A stretch of 30,452 nucleotides of DNA from CAMCYM01 sp964405405. GTDB taxonomy: Bacteria; Bacteroidota; Bacteroidia; Flavobacteriales_D; Sanyastnellaceae. The DNA is taken from positions 1 to 30,452 of the forward strand of contig CAYONT010000026.1 in NCBI GenBank assembly GCA_964405405.1, read 5' to 3'. Made by a program: the position numbers and the translations under genes. The stretch's first letter is position 1, and each line of letters begins with the position of its first letter. This document shows positions 13,939 through 21,659 of this stretch, piece by piece. Below the pieces are notes generated by a model. The model did no database searches. It had not been told where the DNA came from and worked only from the letters and a program-made list of their open reading frames with translations.

Positions 13939-15054
13939 ATGCACTTTATTGTTTCCAGCAGCCAACTGCTGCGCCAGCTGTCGATGTTGAGTGGGGTATT
14001 GGGCAGCAACAACACGCTGCCCATCTTGGACAACTTCTTGTTCGAGATTTCCCCGGGGGAGGCGACCATTTCTGCCAGTGACTTGGACACGACCATGGCG
14101 GTCAAGATCGAGGTCCGGGCGGAGGAGACGGGGTCGATTGCCATTCCGGCGAAGATGTTGCTAGACATCTTGAAGGCTTTCCCAGATATTCCCTTGACGT
14201 TCAAGGTGGATCCGGCGACGTTTGCGGTGGAGTTGATGAGCGATGCCGGCAAGTACAAGCTGTCGGGGGCGAACGGGGACGAGTTTCCGCAGCTGCCCGA
14301 ATTGGAGGAGTCGAAGTCGATTGAAGTGGCTGGGGATGCGCTCATCCTCGCCATCAACCGCACGCTTTTTGCAGCGGGGAACGACGATTTGCGGCCGGTG
14401 ATGTCAGGCATTTTCTTTGAGTTGTATCCAGAGAGCGTGCGCTTTGTGGCCACGGATGCCCACCGTTTGGTCCGTTATGCCCGCACGGACATTCAAGTGG
14501 ATGAAAGCGCCCAGTTTGTGGTGCCCAAGAAACCGCTGAACCTGCTCAAGAGCGCAGCGGCCCACGCAGAGAAGGTGGAGCTCACCTACACGGACTCCAA
14601 TGTGCGTTTCACGTTCGACGGGGTGACGCTGGTCTGCCGGCTCATCGAAGGGAAGTACCCCAACTACGATGCGGTCATCCCGAAGGACAATCCCAACCGC
14701 ATGGTCATCAACCGCTCCGCTTTTCAACAGGCGATTCGCCGGGTGTCCATCTTCGCGAACAAGACGACCCACCAGGTGCGGCTTCGTCTGGCGGGCAGCG
14801 AACTGACGGTGAGTGCGGAGGATTTGGACTTCGCCAACGAAGCGAATGAGTTGCTGGTCTGCAGCTACATCGGGGAGGACATGGAAATCGGTTTCAACAG
14901 CCGGTTCCTGCTGGACATGCTGAACAACCTGCAATCCACGGAGGTTTCGCTCGAGATGTCGGCGCCCAACCGGGCGGGCATCATCCGGCCGGTGGATGGC
15001 CTCGATGAGACGGAGGATGTGCTGATGTTGGTGATGCCGGTGATGGTGGCTTAA
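13939..15054 (+). CDS. dnaN: DNA polymerase III subunit beta (sliding clamp)
   Basis: 371 residues, the normal length for the ring-forming processivity clamp of the replicase. Recognisable stretches are MHFIVSSSQLLRQLSMLSGVLGSNNTLPIL at the start, TISASDLDTTMAV, FELYPESVRFVATDAHRLVRY, VCRLIEGKYPNYDAVIP and the C-terminal LMLVMPVMVA, which forms the edge of the partner-binding pocket. The chosen ATG gives the canonical N-terminus; longer in-frame upstream codons run through the promoter region. dnaA, recF and gyrB are not adjacent, consistent with a dispersed arrangement. Its base composition is visibly less GC-rich than most neighbours. Confidence 0.97.
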   Translation: MHFIVSSSQLLRQLSMLSGVLGSNNTLPILDNFLFEISPGEATISASDLDTTMAVKIEVRAEETGSIAIPAKMLLDILKAFPDIPLTFKVDPATFAVELMSDAGKYKLSGANGDEFPQLPELEESKSIEVAGDALILAINRTLFAAGNDDLRPVMSGIFFELYPESVRFVATDAHRLVRYARTDIQVDESAQFVVPKKPLNLLKSAAAHAEKVELTYTDSNVRFTFDGVTLVCRLIEGKYPNYDAVIPKDNPNRMVINRSAFQQAIRRVSIFANKTTHQVRLRLAGSELTVSAEDLDFANEANELLVCSYIGEDMEIGFNSRFLLDMLNNLQSTEVSLEMSAPNRAGIIRPVDGLDETEDVLMLVMPVMVA

Positions 15055-15098
15055 GCGCGGCCTATCCTGCAAGAACCGCCCGAGCAAGCCGCAATCGA

Positions 15099-15995
15099 TT
15101 ACCGCGGAGTCGGGGTACCGTTGGAGGTCCTGTTTCCGCTGGAGTCGTGGCGTTTCAGATGCCAAGTGACTTCGGTTCCGCCCACCGGACGGAAGTTGCG
15201 TCCGGTGGATTCCGGGGTGTCAGAAGAGACGGCCTCCAGCGCGTCTGCCCCTTCCCCCGCTGCCCCAGCCACATCGACGGCCTCTGTAGCCTCCGCATAT
15301 TCGGGATGGGCCGCCAGCCACCAAGCCGGTGGGGGTCCTGTCTCTTCGGGCAGAACCGGGTCGTTCACAGGACCTCGTTTTCGGAAGGCAACGGCCCACA
15401 GGACGCCCACCAAGGCCCCGGCCGTGTGTCCCGCCCAGGAGATGTGTTCCTCCACGGGCAGCATCCACCAGACCATCCCGCCGTACAAGAAGACCACCAC
15501 CAGGCTCACGCGTTTGAGCATGGCCCGGTCCCGGATGACCCCGCTGAGGAACAAAAAAGCCGCCAGCGCATAGACCATCCCGCTGGCCCCGATGTGGTTG
15601 CCTGGATTGCCGAAGAGCCACAACAGCAATCCACTGGTTACATACATCCCAAGCCAAACCCGAAAAGCAATGGAACGGTAGAAGTAAAACAACAGGGTGT
15701 TCAGGGTGAAAAACGATGCGGTGTTGTTCCAGAGGTGCTCCCAATCCCCGTGCAGCAGCGGGTAGGTTAGGATGCCTGTGAGCGAGGACCACTCCCTGGG
15801 TCGGATGCCGCCGTGCGCGCGCAGGTCCCAGCCCAGCAGGGTTTCTCCCAAGAAAGCCCCCCAGAGGATGACCAGAAACACCCCCGTGGCCCAGAGCGCA
15901 TAGAAGATGCGGTTGCGGTCCGTGACCTGGGAGGAGAGCCCCGCTGCGGGGGAAGGATATCGGTGCCGGGGGGTATAATGGCGGGACAAACGCAT
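15099..15995 (-). CDS. Rhomboid-family intramembrane serine protease
   Basis: 298 residues. A short cytoplasmic N-terminus is followed by about six transmembrane helices (first at about residues 31-48). Catalytic features are present: the TM2 motif WEHLWNN with His87 and Asn91, the nucleophile Ser138 in GASG (HIGASGMVYA), and the partner His190 in GHTAGALVG. The PLLHGDWEHL stretch is typical of bacterial rhomboids. Such proteases cleave single-pass membrane proteins within the bilayer. The last 90 residues are a hydrophilic, acidic tail not needed for the fold, containing PPPAWWLAAHPEYAEA. The gene is convergent with dnaN and divergent from a SirB1-family gene. Substrates are unknown. Confidence 0.92.
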   Translation of the reverse strand: MRLSRHYTPRHRYPSPAAGLSSQVTDRNRIFYALWATGVFLVILWGAFLGETLLGWDLRAHGGIRPREWSSLTGILTYPLLHGDWEHLWNNTASFFTLNTLLFYFYRSIAFRVWLGMYVTSGLLLWLFGNPGNHIGASGMVYALAAFLFLSGVIRDRAMLKRVSLVVVFLYGGMVWWMLPVEEHISWAGHTAGALVGVLWAVAFRKRGPVNDPVLPEETGPPPAWWLAAHPEYAEATEAVDVAGAAGEGADALEAVSSDTPESTGRNFRPVGGTEVTWHLKRHDSSGNRTSNGTPTPR

Positions 15996-15998
15996 GCC

Positions 15999-16006
15999 GG
16001 AAGATA
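15999..16006 (-). promoter_or_regulatory. TAnnTTTG-like box before the rhomboid gene
   Basis: TATCTTCC on the minus strand, three bases, then ATG at 15995. The last two positions differ from the consensus; the first T is 11 bases from the start. Confidence 0.4.
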
Positions 16007-16099
16007 CGGAGGCCGGCGGGGAGGGGCGAGGGCCGTTCCATCAACAGGTCGATTTGGAAAAGTGGTAGGCACGAGGCCTGCAAGGTTTTCCATGGCATC

Positions 16100-16107
16100 T
16101 AGTTTTG
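16100..16107 (+). promoter_or_regulatory. TAnnTTTG box before the SirB1-family gene, with a five-codon ORF in the leader
   Basis: TAGTTTTG is a perfect TAnnTTTG match 62 bases before the ATG at 16170. The predicted leader contains an ATG at 16121 followed by four codons and TAA (16121-16138, MSTPA). Confidence 0.4.
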
Positions 16108-16169
16108 GGACCTGCGTCAAATGAGTACGCCAGCCTAACAAACGACCCGAACACCCCGACCGAGATAGG

Positions 16170-17081
16170 ATGCAACCGAGTGAGATTCAAGCCCTGATCC
16201 GATTGCTGGACGATCCAGATGATGGGGTCTACCAGCACGTACGCGAGGCCCTGATGGGACGGGGAGGGGAGGTGCTTCCGTTGCTGCGGCACCACCGAGA
16301 AGCGGCATCGGCCTCTGCGCTGCATGCGCAGCGTTTGGATGAACTGGTGCATGGATTGCACTTCGCAGCCCTGCGAGAGCGTGCGGTGGGATGGGGGTTT
16401 GGCCCGGAAAAATCGGTGTTGGAAGGGGCGCTCATCCTAGAGGAAGCGGTGGCACCCGGAAGCGACGTTGATGTTGTGCGCACGGTGTTCAACCGGATTC
16501 GGCGGGATGCCTGGTTGGAGATGGACACTTCGCTGACGACCTTGGAGCAGGTGCGTATGCTCAACCACGTGTTGTTTGAGGGGTATGGATTTGGTCGTTT
16601 GGCCCGCCGTGCACCGCAGCCGGGCGATGCCCTGCTCGGCGAGGTTCTGCGGAGCCGGAGAGGCAATCCCGTGGGGTTGGGGGTCCTTTACCACGCCCTA
16701 GCGCAGTCGCTGGAAATGCCCTTGTATCCGGTCCAATTGCGCCACCATTTCTTGCTGTGCTGTTGTGAGGAGGACCACATCCCCGCGCCGTCCGACAAGG
16801 GGGAGGGGGTGCTGTTCTATGTCAACCCTTATGGCCGCGGAAGCATGATTTCCCCCCGGGACATCGACGATTTCATCAGCGATTCAGAGCGGGAAGCGGG
16901 GACGTTTTGCGCCCCCAGCCCAGCGTCCCTGGCCATGGAGCGGATGTTCTATCACGTGGCGTGGCTGCTCGAACAGCGTGAACAGTCCAGCCTGGCACGT
17001 CAAGTGCGCGAGCTCATCGCTCCTTGGGCATCAAAGGCCCAACATCCGGCGAACGGTGGCAACCACCACCCGGAGGTCTGA
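16170..17081 (+). CDS. SirB1 / transglutaminase-like family protein
   Basis: 303 residues of the SirB1-type transglutaminase-like family. The recognisable core is LTTLEQVRMLNHVLFEGYGF followed by SRRGNPVGLGVLYHALAQSLEMPLYPVQLRHHFLL (about residues 150-195), matching the family pattern of an Arg-x-Gly-x-Pro loop, a helix, and a His-Phe strand. The transglutaminase active-site Cys is not at the expected position (LGVLYHA), as often in this family, so catalysis is doubtful. The N-terminal 60 residues look like a HEAT-like helical pair. Its last 51 bases overlap the convergent PglC-type gene. The biochemical role of the family is poorly known; some members are annotated as regulators without strong evidence. 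Confidence 0.8.
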   Translation: MQPSEIQALIRLLDDPDDGVYQHVREALMGRGGEVLPLLRHHREAASASALHAQRLDELVHGLHFAALRERAVGWGFGPEKSVLEGALILEEAVAPGSDVDVVRTVFNRIRRDAWLEMDTSLTTLEQVRMLNHVLFEGYGFGRLARRAPQPGDALLGEVLRSRRGNPVGLGVLYHALAQSLEMPLYPVQLRHHFLLCCCEEDHIPAPSDKGEGVLFYVNPYGRGSMISPRDIDDFISDSEREAGTFCAPSPASLAMERMFYHVAWLLEQREQSSLARQVRELIAPWASKAQHPANGGNHHPEV

Positions 17082-17627
17082 GCCGAGGGTTCGCTGCGCA
17101 AGGTACTGGCGCTGGAGTTCCAACTTGCGGGGCATCAGCACCTCTCGGTAATATCGTTCGGGGTCCGGCTTGCCTTCCAATTCCGCAGCTTCGTCATAGT
17201 GGGCGAGGCTCACGGGGTCGGTGATGCCCGGCCGAACGGCCAACACTTCCCGCTGTTCCGGGGTGTAGTCCGCCACGAAGGCGGGCACCTCCGGCCGGGG
17301 CCCCACCAGGGCCATGTCCCCGATGAGTACGTTGTACAATTGGGGCAATTCGTCCAACTTGGTCCGCCGCAGCCACGCCCCAGGCCGGGTGATGCGGGGA
17401 TCCCGGGTTCCGTGGGTGATGGGGCTGTCTGCACCGGTGGAGCGGCGCATGGAACGGAGTTTGTACAACGTGAACGGAAGTCCGTTTTTGCCGATCCGGG
17501 TTTGGCCATAAATCGGAGACCCGGGGCTGTCCCAGCGGATCCACAGGCAGGCGACCAGCAGGGCAGGTCCGGTGAGCAACAGGCCCAAGGCAGACACGCA
17601 CAGGTCAAGGAGGCGCGTGAGGCTCAT
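17031..17627 (-). CDS. Bacterial sugar transferase (PglC-like phosphoglycosyl transferase)
   Basis: 198 residues, the compact single-domain form of the polyprenyl-phosphate phosphoglycosyltransferases that place the first sugar-phosphate on undecaprenyl phosphate at the inner membrane. It has an N-terminal re-entrant hydrophobic helix (LLDLCVSALGLLLTGPALLVAC) and then the family motifs PIYGQTRIGKNGLPFTLYKLRSM, TKLDELPQLYNVLIGDMALVGPRPE with the Asp-Glu catalytic dyad in LDELPQL, and VRPGITDPVSLAHYDEA. Its start overlaps the stop of the upstream aminotransferase by four bases (ATGA), so the two are translationally coupled. Longer in-frame upstream starts read through that gene and are rejected. 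The sugar is probably an amino-dideoxy sugar, inferred from the partner. Confidence 0.92.
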   Translation of the reverse strand: MSLTRLLDLCVSALGLLLTGPALLVACLWIRWDSPGSPIYGQTRIGKNGLPFTLYKLRSMRRSTGADSPITHGTRDPRITRPGAWLRRTKLDELPQLYNVLIGDMALVGPRPEVPAFVADYTPEQREVLAVRPGITDPVSLAHYDEAAELEGKPDPERYYREVLMPRKLELQRQYLAQRTLGSDLRVVVATVRRMLGL

Positions 17628-18868
17628 GCTGTGGGCGCAGGGATGCCCAATTCCTCCACGTGGTGACGGACGCGTTCCACCACCCAGTCCACCTGTTCCT
17701 CGGTGAGCTGCAGGTGCAGGGGCAGGGAGATGACTTCGTCGAAATAGCGTGCGGCGTGGGGGAAGTCGGCGATGTTCAGGCCGCGTTCCCGGTGGACGGT
17801 CAACAGGGGCAACGGGATGAAATGGACGTTGGTGGCAATGCCATCGACACGGAGACGCTCGATGAGGGCGTCCCGGCGTTCCGCGCGAAATCCGCGGATG
17901 CGCGGGGTGAACAGGTGGAAGGAGGAACGGCGATTGCCCTCCTCGAGCGGGGGGGCGACATACCAAGGGGCACTGCGCAATCCAGCATCATAACGGAGGG
18001 CCAGGGTCCTGCGCCGCTCGAGTTGGGGCAGATACTGGGCCAATTGCGCCCGTCCCATGGCGGCCTGCAAGTCGGTCATGTTGCACTTGTAGCCCGCCCC
18101 GATGATGTCGTAATGCCAAGAACCGCCCAGGGTTTTGCTGTGCGCATCGCGTGTGGCGCCGTGCAAGGACCAGGTCTTGATCCAGGACCGGAAGGCCCCA
18201 CCATCTAGCCCGGCGGGCAGATTCCAACACAGGCCTCCGCCCTCAGCCGTGGTCAAGTTCTTGACCGCATGAAAACTGAACCCCACCACATCCGCCTGTC
18301 CCCCCAGCCGCTTGCCGTCCACCCACGCCCCAAACGAATGCGCCGCATCCGCCAGAAACAAAGGCCGCCCCAGCAGGTGCTGCCGTTCGTTCGACGCAAC
18401 GAACTGAGACCTCACTTCCGGCCGCTCCAGCACCTCCCGGATGCCTGCATAATCCACCGGCCAACCGGCCAAATCCACCGGCATCACCACCTTCGTCCGC
18501 GGTCCCACCGCCCGGGCAATCGTCTCCGGTGTCAGTTGGTAGGAATCAGGGTCGATGTCCAGGATGACCGGGGTCGCACCGCAGTGCAGCACGATGTTCG
18601 CAGTCGCGGCATACGTGATGGCCGGCAACAACACCTCGTCCCCGGGTCCCACGCCCCACCAACGCAGGACCAGTTCGCAGGCCGCGGTCCAGCTTCCCAA
18701 GGCGAGCGCATCCGGTACCTCGCAAAATGCAGCCATCTCCGCCTCAAACGCCGCCAACTCCGGCCCCGATGTGATCCAACCCGATCGCAACACCCGCACC
18801 ACCGCCTCGACCGTCGATTCGTCAATTGGAGGTGGCGCGAATCCAATGGGACCCAGCGTACTTTTCAT
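17624..18868 (-). CDS. DegT/DnrJ/EryC1/StrS-family PLP-dependent sugar aminotransferase
   Basis: 414 residues of the sugar aminotransferase family that converts nucleotide-linked keto sugars to amino sugars. Landmarks are LRSGWITSGPELAAFEAEMA, DEVLLPAITYAATANIVLHCGATPVILDID, PVDLAGWPVD, LADAAHSFGA with Asp174, and the PLP-binding Lys203 in SFHAVKNLTTAEGG. The C-terminal half has ATNVHFIPLPLL and SLPLHLQLTEEQVDWV. Context with a PglC-type enzyme resembles the PglE-PglC pair used for N,N'-diacetylbacillosamine-type glycans, but the 4,6-dehydratase and acetyltransferase are not in the window. Residues about 150-167 form a small insertion within the first half. Divergent from the pterin dehydratase gene, with a TACCTTGG box 12 bases upstream. 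Confidence 0.92.
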   Translation of the reverse strand: MKSTLGPIGFAPPPIDESTVEAVVRVLRSGWITSGPELAAFEAEMAAFCEVPDALALGSWTAACELVLRWWGVGPGDEVLLPAITYAATANIVLHCGATPVILDIDPDSYQLTPETIARAVGPRTKVVMPVDLAGWPVDYAGIREVLERPEVRSQFVASNERQHLLGRPLFLADAAHSFGAWVDGKRLGGQADVVGFSFHAVKNLTTAEGGGLCWNLPAGLDGGAFRSWIKTWSLHGATRDAHSKTLGGSWHYDIIGAGYKCNMTDLQAAMGRAQLAQYLPQLERRRTLALRYDAGLRSAPWYVAPPLEEGNRRSSFHLFTPRIRGFRAERRDALIERLRVDGIATNVHFIPLPLLTVHRERGLNIADFPHAARYFDEVISLPLHLQLTEEQVDWVVERVRHHVEELGIPAPTA

Positions 18869-18872
18869 GGCA

Positions 18873-18880
18873 CCAAGGTA
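18873..18880 (-). promoter_or_regulatory. TAnnTTTG-type box placed for leaderless start of the aminotransferase
   Basis: TACCTTGG on the minus strand, four bases (TGCC), then ATG at 18868. The 15-base block TACCTTGGTGCCATG is identical to the one before ruvX. Confidence 0.6.
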
Positions 18881-18892
18881 AGATTGGCCCCG

Positions 18893-18900
18893 TAGATTTG
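18893..18900 (+). promoter_or_regulatory. TAnnTTTG box before the pterin dehydratase gene
   Basis: TAGATTTG, perfect consensus, with 31 bases to the ATG at 18932. This gene therefore has a normal leader, in contrast to its divergent neighbour. Confidence 0.55.
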
Positions 18901-18931
18901 GTTAATTTCACACCCAACCAGCACGCAACAC

Positions 18932-19189
18932 ATGTGGATTGAACGGGACCAGCGGCTGATCCGGGAATTCCGGTTCGCCCATTTTCAAGAAGCCTTCACC
19001 TTCATGACCCGCGTGGCATTCCTCGCCGAGAGCCACCGGCACCACCCTGTGTTTGTCAACAGCGGGGCATACGTGCGGCTGGAGTTGCACACGCACGACG
19101 CAGGGGGCGGGGTGACCCAGCGGGATTGGGAATTGGCCGGTGCCATAGACCAAATCCTCCAATCCCAGCCCGAAACGCCGTTCGCATGA
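18932..19189 (+). CDS. Pterin-4a-carbinolamine dehydratase family protein
   Basis: 85 residues, slightly short of the usual 95-110. The family core is complete: FQEAFTFMTRVAFLAESHRHHPVF gives the E-x3-H-H-P signature, and YVRLELHTHDAGGGVTQRDWELA gives the second active-site His and the conserved Asp. The enzyme dehydrates 4a-hydroxy-tetrahydropterin made by aromatic amino acid hydroxylases. No hydroxylase is in the window; in bacteria without one, the protein may serve in molybdopterin or folate chemistry or as a moonlighting dimerisation factor. Its stop overlaps the start of a Crp/Fnr regulator (ATGATG), so both are made from one message. Confidence 0.9.
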   Translation: MWIERDQRLIREFRFAHFQEAFTFMTRVAFLAESHRHHPVFVNSGAYVRLELHTHDAGGGVTQRDWELAGAIDQILQSQPETPFA

Positions 19190-19860
19190 TGCTCGACGGC
19201 GCGCAGCTGGTCTTGTCCGAGCGGCTGGGCAACGCCTTTCCGATGTTCTCGCCCGGTTTGCGAGAGGCCCTAGTCACCCGAGGCACCTTGTTGCGGTTTC
19301 ACGACGGCGACCCACTCATGCGATCGGGTCAGTATGTCCGGTCGACGATGTTGCTGCTTGCCGGCCAGGCCAAGCTCTATCGAGAAGGGGCGGATGGCGG
19401 CGAGCATTACCTCTACTCGCTGGAGTCAGGGTCAGCCTGCGCTCTGTCCCTCATCTGCGCGACCCAGCGCCGGACCTCCATGATCAAGGGCCTCGCAGAC
19501 GGGGAGGTGGAGGCCCTCGCGGTTCCGGTGGACGCGATGGAGGCCCTCATGCGCGACCATCCCGAGTGGTACCAGTTCGTGGTGGAAACCTACCGCGTTC
19601 GGATGGAGGAACTGCTCGAAGTCATTGACCAGGTGGCCTTCCGTTCGCTGGACGAACGGTTGATTTTGTATTTGGCGAAAAGATTCGATTCCCAGGGCCC
19701 CGAACTGCACGCCACCCACCAGGAAATAGCCACAGACCTCAACTCCAGCCGAGAGGTCATCAGCCGCTTGTTGAAGCGGATGGAAAAAGAGGGGATGGTG
19801 GAACTCCAACGCAACGTGGTGATCCGTCGCGATTGGAAAAAAGCCCAGTCATTGCGCTGA
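19186..19860 (+). CDS. Crp/Fnr-family transcriptional regulator
   Basis: 224 residues. The N-terminal cyclic-nucleotide-binding-like beta-roll covers about residues 20-125 (TLLRFHDGDPLMRSGQYVRSTMLLLAGQAKLYR); the dimerisation helix is about 126-165; the C-terminal winged helix-turn-helix is about 176-213 (THQEIATDLNSSREVISRLLKRMEKEGMVELQRNVVIR). The Fnr iron-sulfur cysteines are absent, and the cAMP-contacting Arg-Ser/Thr pair is not clear, so the ligand may be different or missing. The double ATG (19186 and 19189) overlaps the dehydratase stop, implying coupling. It is convergent with a lipoprotein gene 20 bases away. Targets are unknown. Confidence 0.92.
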   Translation: MMLDGAQLVLSERLGNAFPMFSPGLREALVTRGTLLRFHDGDPLMRSGQYVRSTMLLLAGQAKLYREGADGGEHYLYSLESGSACALSLICATQRRTSMIKGLADGEVEALAVPVDAMEALMRDHPEWYQFVVETYRVRMEELLEVIDQVAFRSLDERLILYLAKRFDSQGPELHATHQEIATDLNSSREVISRLLKRMEKEGMVELQRNVVIRRDWKKAQSLR

Positions 19861-19880
19861 GCCCCCGGAACCCGATGGCT

Positions 19881-20318
19881 TTACTGCCCGCCAACGGGCT
19901 CGTTCTGCATCTCGTTCAAGGTGGTCATGGCGGCGGTGAGCCGGTCCGCGCCTTCACACTCGCTTTTCACGTTGCCTGAGAGCAGGCCGCCGAAATCCAC
20001 ATGGGCCTGGCAGGCCGCACCAAGCTCCGCAATCAACTCGCCGCGGGTTTGGTTTGCAGTCATGAAGGCATTGAACTTTTCGTCCAGTTCTGCGGGCAGG
20101 GTTTGGCCTGAATTGATGAGGCCAGAAGCTTCCTGGAACAGCGCTCGGTTTTCTTCGATGTATTGGGTGTAGTCCTCCATGGTCACCGCCAGGTTCTCAA
20201 TGCAGGAACATTCGTCCACGACATTCTCCACTTTGACATCCTCGACTTGAAGACCATTGTTGCAGGCGCCCAACAGGAGAAAGGGCGCAAAGAAGACAAG
20301 GCGTGCGTTGTGTTGCAT
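19881..20318 (-). CDS. Small lipoprotein of unknown function
   Basis: 145 residues starting MQHNARLVFFAPFLLLGACNN, a lipoprotein signal with lipobox LGAC and lipidated Cys19. The mature protein is mostly helical and acidic, with four further cysteines (ECSCIEN, AACQAH, KSECEG) that could form disulfides, and long amphipathic stretches such as DYTQYIEENRALFQEASGLI. No family was recognised. An in-frame ATG 57 bases upstream (20375) would put residues before the signal and is rejected. It ends 20 bases from the convergent Crp gene; it lies downstream of, and on the same strand as, the GT4 gene. Confidence 0.75.
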   Translation of the reverse strand: MQHNARLVFFAPFLLLGACNNGLQVEDVKVENVVDECSCIENLAVTMEDYTQYIEENRALFQEASGLINSGQTLPAELDEKFNAFMTANQTRGELIAELGAACQAHVDFGGLLSGNVKSECEGADRLTAAMTTLNEMQNEPVGGQ

Positions 20319-20358
20319 GGGGTGGCAAATGATGGCGGCGAAGATAGGCCATCGGCCT

Positions 20359-21659
20359 TCAAATTGACGGAGCAATGAGTTCTCGGATGAGGTTTACCCA
20401 CAGGGACTCGACGTGGGAGGCCCGAAAGGTGTCGAGTCCGGGACGGGACCAACGGACAGAGTGCGGGTCCGAACCGCCCAGGGATGAGCCGGTACCGAGG
20501 TTTCGAAGCAGGGCGGCCAAGGCGGAGGCGTCTCCTGGCGGGAAGCATGCGGTTCCTGGGTGGGATGCGAGGAGTTCGGGGGTTCCGCCGCTCTCGGTGC
20601 CCAGCACCCAGCATCCCGAAGCCAGGGCCTCCAGGGTGACCATGCCGAAGGTTTCTGAAGCGCTGCACAGGGCGAAGGCATCGAGGGCGGCGTAGGCCGG
20701 TCGCAGGTCCTCGCGGGGCGGGAGCCAGTGAAGCCGGTCAGCGACCCCCAAATCCTGGGCCAGCCCGTGCAACGAGGCGGCGTAACCGTCGGCCGCATTG
20801 ACCGTGGGCGCGCCGACCACCAACCCCTGCCAGCCCGGCGCCTCCGCGAGCGCCCGGATGAGGACATCCTGCCCCTTCAGCGGGTCGATGCGGCCGAAGA
20901 GCCCCACCCAGGGGCCGGATTCCGGCAGCCCTAGCAAGGACCTCGCGGCAGGGGCGGGGAGGGGCGGCTCAAACCACCGGTCCGCCAGCGACAAAGGGAT
21001 CACCCGCGTGCGATCCGCCCGCAGCGGTGTCCGCGCCAGCACCTCCCGACGCAGGTGCTCCAACGGACTGACCCAACACGTCACGCGGCCGTAACGGATG
21101 CGGTGCCACGGCGCCCGCTTTCGGTGCGCAATCTGCATGCCTTGCTGGAAGAGAAAAGGGGCGCCCAGTTGCTGGGCCAGCAGGCCTGCGAAGGCCAAAT
21201 CCCTCGGATCGCGCGCCCACACCAGTTCCGTCCCCTGCAACCGCCGGGCCAGTTTCCGCGCCGCCGGTCCCGGAAAGTAGCGAGGTTGCCGATCGAACCG
21301 CACCACTTCCACCTCCCCGGTCCCCCCGGCTTCCACGGCCTCCCCGGCGGCAAGCGCCAACGGCGAATTCGGCACGGAACACAAACGCACGTCTGCCCCC
21401 AACTGGGCCATCCAACGGGCGTGGCGAAGCAGANNNNNNNNNNNNNNNNNNNNNNNNNNNNNNNNNNNNNNNNNNNNNNNNNNNNNNNNNNNNNNNNNNN
21501 NNNNNNNNNNNNNNNNNNNNNNNNNNNNNNNNNACACAAACGCACGTCTGCCCCCAACTGGGCCATCCAACGGGCGTGGCGAAGCAGATTTTGCTCCAAC
21601 CCGCCCCAACCGGTGGAACTGGAGAGAAAAACCAACCGCCGCCCCGCCAGCGGTTTCAT
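20359..21659 (-). CDS. Glycosyltransferase family 4 protein, interrupted by an assembly gap
   Basis: The reading frame starts MKPLAGRRLVFLSSSTGWGG before a run of 100 N and continues after it in another frame. Removing the N run and one of the two identical 55-bp flanks (155 bases) leaves 1146 bases, exactly 382 codons, and joins GADVRLC to SVPNSPLALAAGEAVEAGG. The protein (381 residues) has the GT4 layout: N-terminal acceptor domain, then GPWVGLFGRIDPLKGQDVLI and the donor motif SASETFGMVTLEALASGCWVLGTESGG. Such enzymes build surface polysaccharide or lipopolysaccharide. Its start overlaps the SDR stop by four bases (ATGA), so the two form one operon. The acceptor and donor are unknown. Confidence 0.85.
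21379..21588. other. Assembly gap (100 N) with identical 55-bp flanks
   Basis: The N run occupies 21434-21533. The 55 bases before it (21379-21433) and after it (21534-21588) are identical. This is the mark of two contigs that end in the same k-mer and were scaffolded with a fixed-size gap; the true sequence probably has one copy and no gap. Confidence 0.93.

Noticed and set aside
21379..21588. 55-bp direct repeats as attachment sites or a transposon target duplication
   Set aside because: They flank only N bases and lie inside one gene that closes perfectly when collapsed; an assembly artefact explains them.
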